Origin: Pseudomonas gingeri
GTDB taxonomy: Bacteria; Pseudomonadota; Gammaproteobacteria; Pseudomonadales; Pseudomonadaceae
Length of the DNA: 64,000 nucleotides
Reading direction: 5' to 3'
Assembly: GCF_013386115.1 (NCBI RefSeq)
Contig: NZ_JACAOR010000002.1
Coordinates: forward strand, 295,080-359,079
Positions 62,175 through 64,000 of the stretch are shown here, piece by piece (within the stretch, counting starts at the first letter, position 1; each line of letters begins with the position of its first letter). The notes under the pieces are model-generated. The model worked only from the letters and a program-made list of their open reading frames with translations, searched no databases and was not told where the DNA came from. The position numbers and the translations under genes are program-made.

Positions 62175-62283
62175 TTTAACGATGCGCAATCAACCGGTCA
62201 CCCGAGCAGCAGTACTTGGCATTCGTTGTGCCCAGTCGCACAGCCTTACCCGGTACTCGTCTCAGGACAATGGAGCGTCGTAG

Positions 62284-63963
62284 ATGAGTGACAAGAATAG
62301 CGATGACCTCAAGCTTCAAGCCTCGGAAAACACCCTGGGCCTGAACCCCGTCGTCGGCTTGCGTAGAAAGGACCTTCTGACTTCTGCACGAATGGTATTG
62401 GCCCAAGCCATCAAGCAACCTATCCACAGCGTCAAGCACGTCGCCCATTTCGGCGTCGAACTGAAGAATGTGCTGCTCGGCAAATCGAGCCTGCAACCGG
62501 AAAGCGACGACCGTCGCTTCTGCGACCCGGCCTGGAGCCAGAACCCGCTCTACAAACGCTACCTGCAAACCTATCTGGCCTGGCGCAAGGAGCTCCATGA
62601 TTGGATCGGTGACAGTTCACTCTCGCCCCAGGACATCAGCCGCGGGCACTTCGTCATCAACCTGATGACCGAGGCCATGGCGCCGACCAACACTGCGGCC
62701 AACCCGGCGGCGGTCAAGCGCTTCTTCGAGACTGGCGGCAAGAGCCTGCTCGACGGCCTGTCGAATCTGGCCAAGGACCTGGTGCACAACGGCGGCATGC
62801 CCAGCCAGGTGAACATGGGCGCCTTCGAGGTCGGCAAGAGCCTGGGCACCACAGAAGGCGCGGTGGTGTTTCGCAACGACGTGCTGGAACTGATCCAGTA
62901 CGGGCCGATCACCGAACAGGTGCACGAGCGCCCGCTGCTGGTGGTGCCGCCGCAGATCAACAAGTTCTACGTCTTCGACCTCAGCCCGGACAAGAGCCTG
63001 GCGCGTTTCTGCCTGCGCAGCCACCAGCAGACCTTTATCGTTAGCTGGCGCAACCCGACCAAGGCCCAGCGCGAATGGGGCCTGTCGACCTATATCGAGG
63101 CGCTGAAGGAAGCCGTCGACGTGGTCACCGCCATCACCGGCAGCAAGGACGTCAACATGCTCGGCGCCTGCTCCGGGGGCATCACCTGCACCGCCCTGCT
63201 CGGCCATTACGCCGCCCTCGGCGAGAAGAAGGTCAACTCCCTGACCCTGCTGGTCAGCGTGCTCGACACCACCCTCGACACCCAGGTGGCGCTGTTCGTC
63301 GACGAACAGACCCTGGAAGCCGCCAAGCGCCACTCCTACCAGGCCGGCGTGCTGGAGGGCAGCGACATGGCGAAAGTCTTCGCCTGGATGCGTCCCAACG
63401 ACCTGATCTGGAACTACTGGGTCAACAATTACCTGCTCGGCAACGAGCCGCCGGTGTTCGATATCCTCTTCTGGAACAACGACACCACCCGCCTGCCGGC
63501 CGCGTTCCACGGCGACCTGATCGAGATGTTCAAGAACAACCCGCTGGTACGCGCCGATGCCCTGGAAGTGTGCGGCACGCCGATCGACCTGAAGAAAGTC
63601 ACCGCCGACATCTTCTCCCTGGCCGGCACCAACGACCACATCACCCCCTGGAAGTCCTGCTACAAGTCGGCCCAGCTGTTCGGCGGCAAGGTCGAGTTCG
63701 TGCTCTCGAGCAGCGGGCACATCCAGAGCATCCTCAACCCGCCGGGCAATCCGAAGTCGCGCTACATGACCAGCGACGAGATGCCGGCCAAGGCCGAGGA
63801 CTGGCAGGAAAACTCCACCAAGCACACCGACTCCTGGTGGCTGTACTGGCAGACCTGGCTGGCCGAACGCTCGGGCAAGCTGAAGAAGTCGCCGACCAGC
63901 TTGGGCAGCAAGGCCTACCCATCGGCCGAGGCGGCACCGGGGACCTACGTGCACGAACGCTAG
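62284..63963 (+). CDS. phaC1: Class II poly(3-hydroxyalkanoate) synthase 1
   Basis: A 559-residue alpha/beta-hydrolase-like polymerase making medium-chain-length polyhydroxyalkanoate from 3-hydroxyacyl-CoA. The catalytic triad is Cys296 in the lipase-like box GACSGG, Asp451 (GTNDHITPW) and His479 (SSGHIQSIL), the same numbering as P. aeruginosa PhaC1. Acts at granule surfaces. In Pseudomonas it is followed by phaZ, phaC2 and phaD, which lie beyond the window. Confidence 0.97.
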   Translation: MSDKNSDDLKLQASENTLGLNPVVGLRRKDLLTSARMVLAQAIKQPIHSVKHVAHFGVELKNVLLGKSSLQPESDDRRFCDPAWSQNPLYKRYLQTYLAWRKELHDWIGDSSLSPQDISRGHFVINLMTEAMAPTNTAANPAAVKRFFETGGKSLLDGLSNLAKDLVHNGGMPSQVNMGAFEVGKSLGTTEGAVVFRNDVLELIQYGPITEQVHERPLLVVPPQINKFYVFDLSPDKSLARFCLRSHQQTFIVSWRNPTKAQREWGLSTYIEALKEAVDVVTAITGSKDVNMLGACSGGITCTALLGHYAALGEKKVNSLTLLVSVLDTTLDTQVALFVDEQTLEAAKRHSYQAGVLEGSDMAKVFAWMRPNDLIWNYWVNNYLLGNEPPVFDILFWNNDTTRLPAAFHGDLIEMFKNNPLVRADALEVCGTPIDLKKVTADIFSLAGTNDHITPWKSCYKSAQLFGGKVEFVLSSSGHIQSILNPPGNPKSRYMTSDEMPAKAEDWQENSTKHTDSWWLYWQTWLAERSGKLKKSPTSLGSKAYPSAEAAPGTYVHER

Positions 63964-63977
63964 ATCCATGTCCCTCC

Positions 63978-64000
63978 CGTGGGAGCCGGGTTGCTGGCGA
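63978..64000. repeat. Partial REP element at the right window edge
   Basis: CGTGGGAGCCGGGTTGCTGG continuing CGA matches the left arm of the REPINs seen elsewhere in the window. It is cut by the window end, so its partner arm cannot be seen. It lies 14 bases after the phaC1 stop. Confidence 0.7.

Overview
The window is a high-GC gammaproteobacterial chromosome segment. Both its gene content and its gene order point to Pseudomonas, most likely the fluorescens lineage. The right half keeps the order hemE, gltD, gltB, a DamX-like gene, aroB, aroK, pilQPONM, ponA, maeB, a nuclease, rpmE, priA, argS, a SPOR gene, hslV, hslU, a DUF971 gene and phaC1. From memory this is the P. aeruginosa PA5034-PA5056 order. 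The window also carries typical Pseudomonas REP and REPIN repeats. No tRNA, rRNA, CRISPR array, transposase or phage gene was seen.

Layout, left to right. (1) 256-19385 (+): a complete aryl polyene (APE) pigment cluster of about 21 tightly packed genes, most overlapping by 4-30 bases. It encodes two ketosynthases plus a KS-like chain-length partner (ApeO, ApeR, ApeC), two ACPs, a ketoreductase (ApeQ), dehydratases (ApeP, and an ApeI-like domain fused to the ApeH acyl ligase), acyltransferases, a glycosyltransferase, a thioesterase, a LolA-like protein, an MMPL exporter and lipoproteins. It also has an MIO ammonia lyase, a flavin-dependent halogenase-like enzyme, a methyltransferase and a CPA2-type antiporter. 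(2) 19490-21785: a LysR regulator divergent from an MFS exporter. (3) 21802-31137 (-): a type II secretion operon gspCDEFGHIJKLM read leftward, followed upstream by an AA10 chitin-active LPMO gene (31395-32843), a plausible cargo for this secretion system. AT-rich spacers flank the LPMO gene. (4) 33301-64000: the conserved core backbone, covering heme synthesis, glutamate synthase, shikimate genes, type IV pilus assembly, PBP1A, malic enzyme, ribosomal protein L31, replication restart, ArgRS, the HslVU protease and PHA synthase.

How the genes work together. The APE cluster should load an aryl acid, possibly made by the ammonia lyase, onto an ACP. It would then extend it iteratively with a type II ketosynthase/reductase/dehydratase set, decorate it (methylation, possible halogenation), and pass it to a lipid-like carrier exported to the outer membrane. 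The T2SS probably secretes the neighbouring LPMO for chitin attack. The accessory part (about 1-33,000) abuts hemE, so it looks like a variable region next to a conserved backbone.

The observations most worth following are: the halogenase motifs inside the APE cluster; REP/REPIN elements that run into the coding 5' ends of two APE genes; an intrinsic terminator for rpmE that doubles as the signal-peptide coding sequence of the next gene; a textbook sigma-32 promoter at hslVU; and a repeated 8-mer upstream of the predicted gltB promoter.
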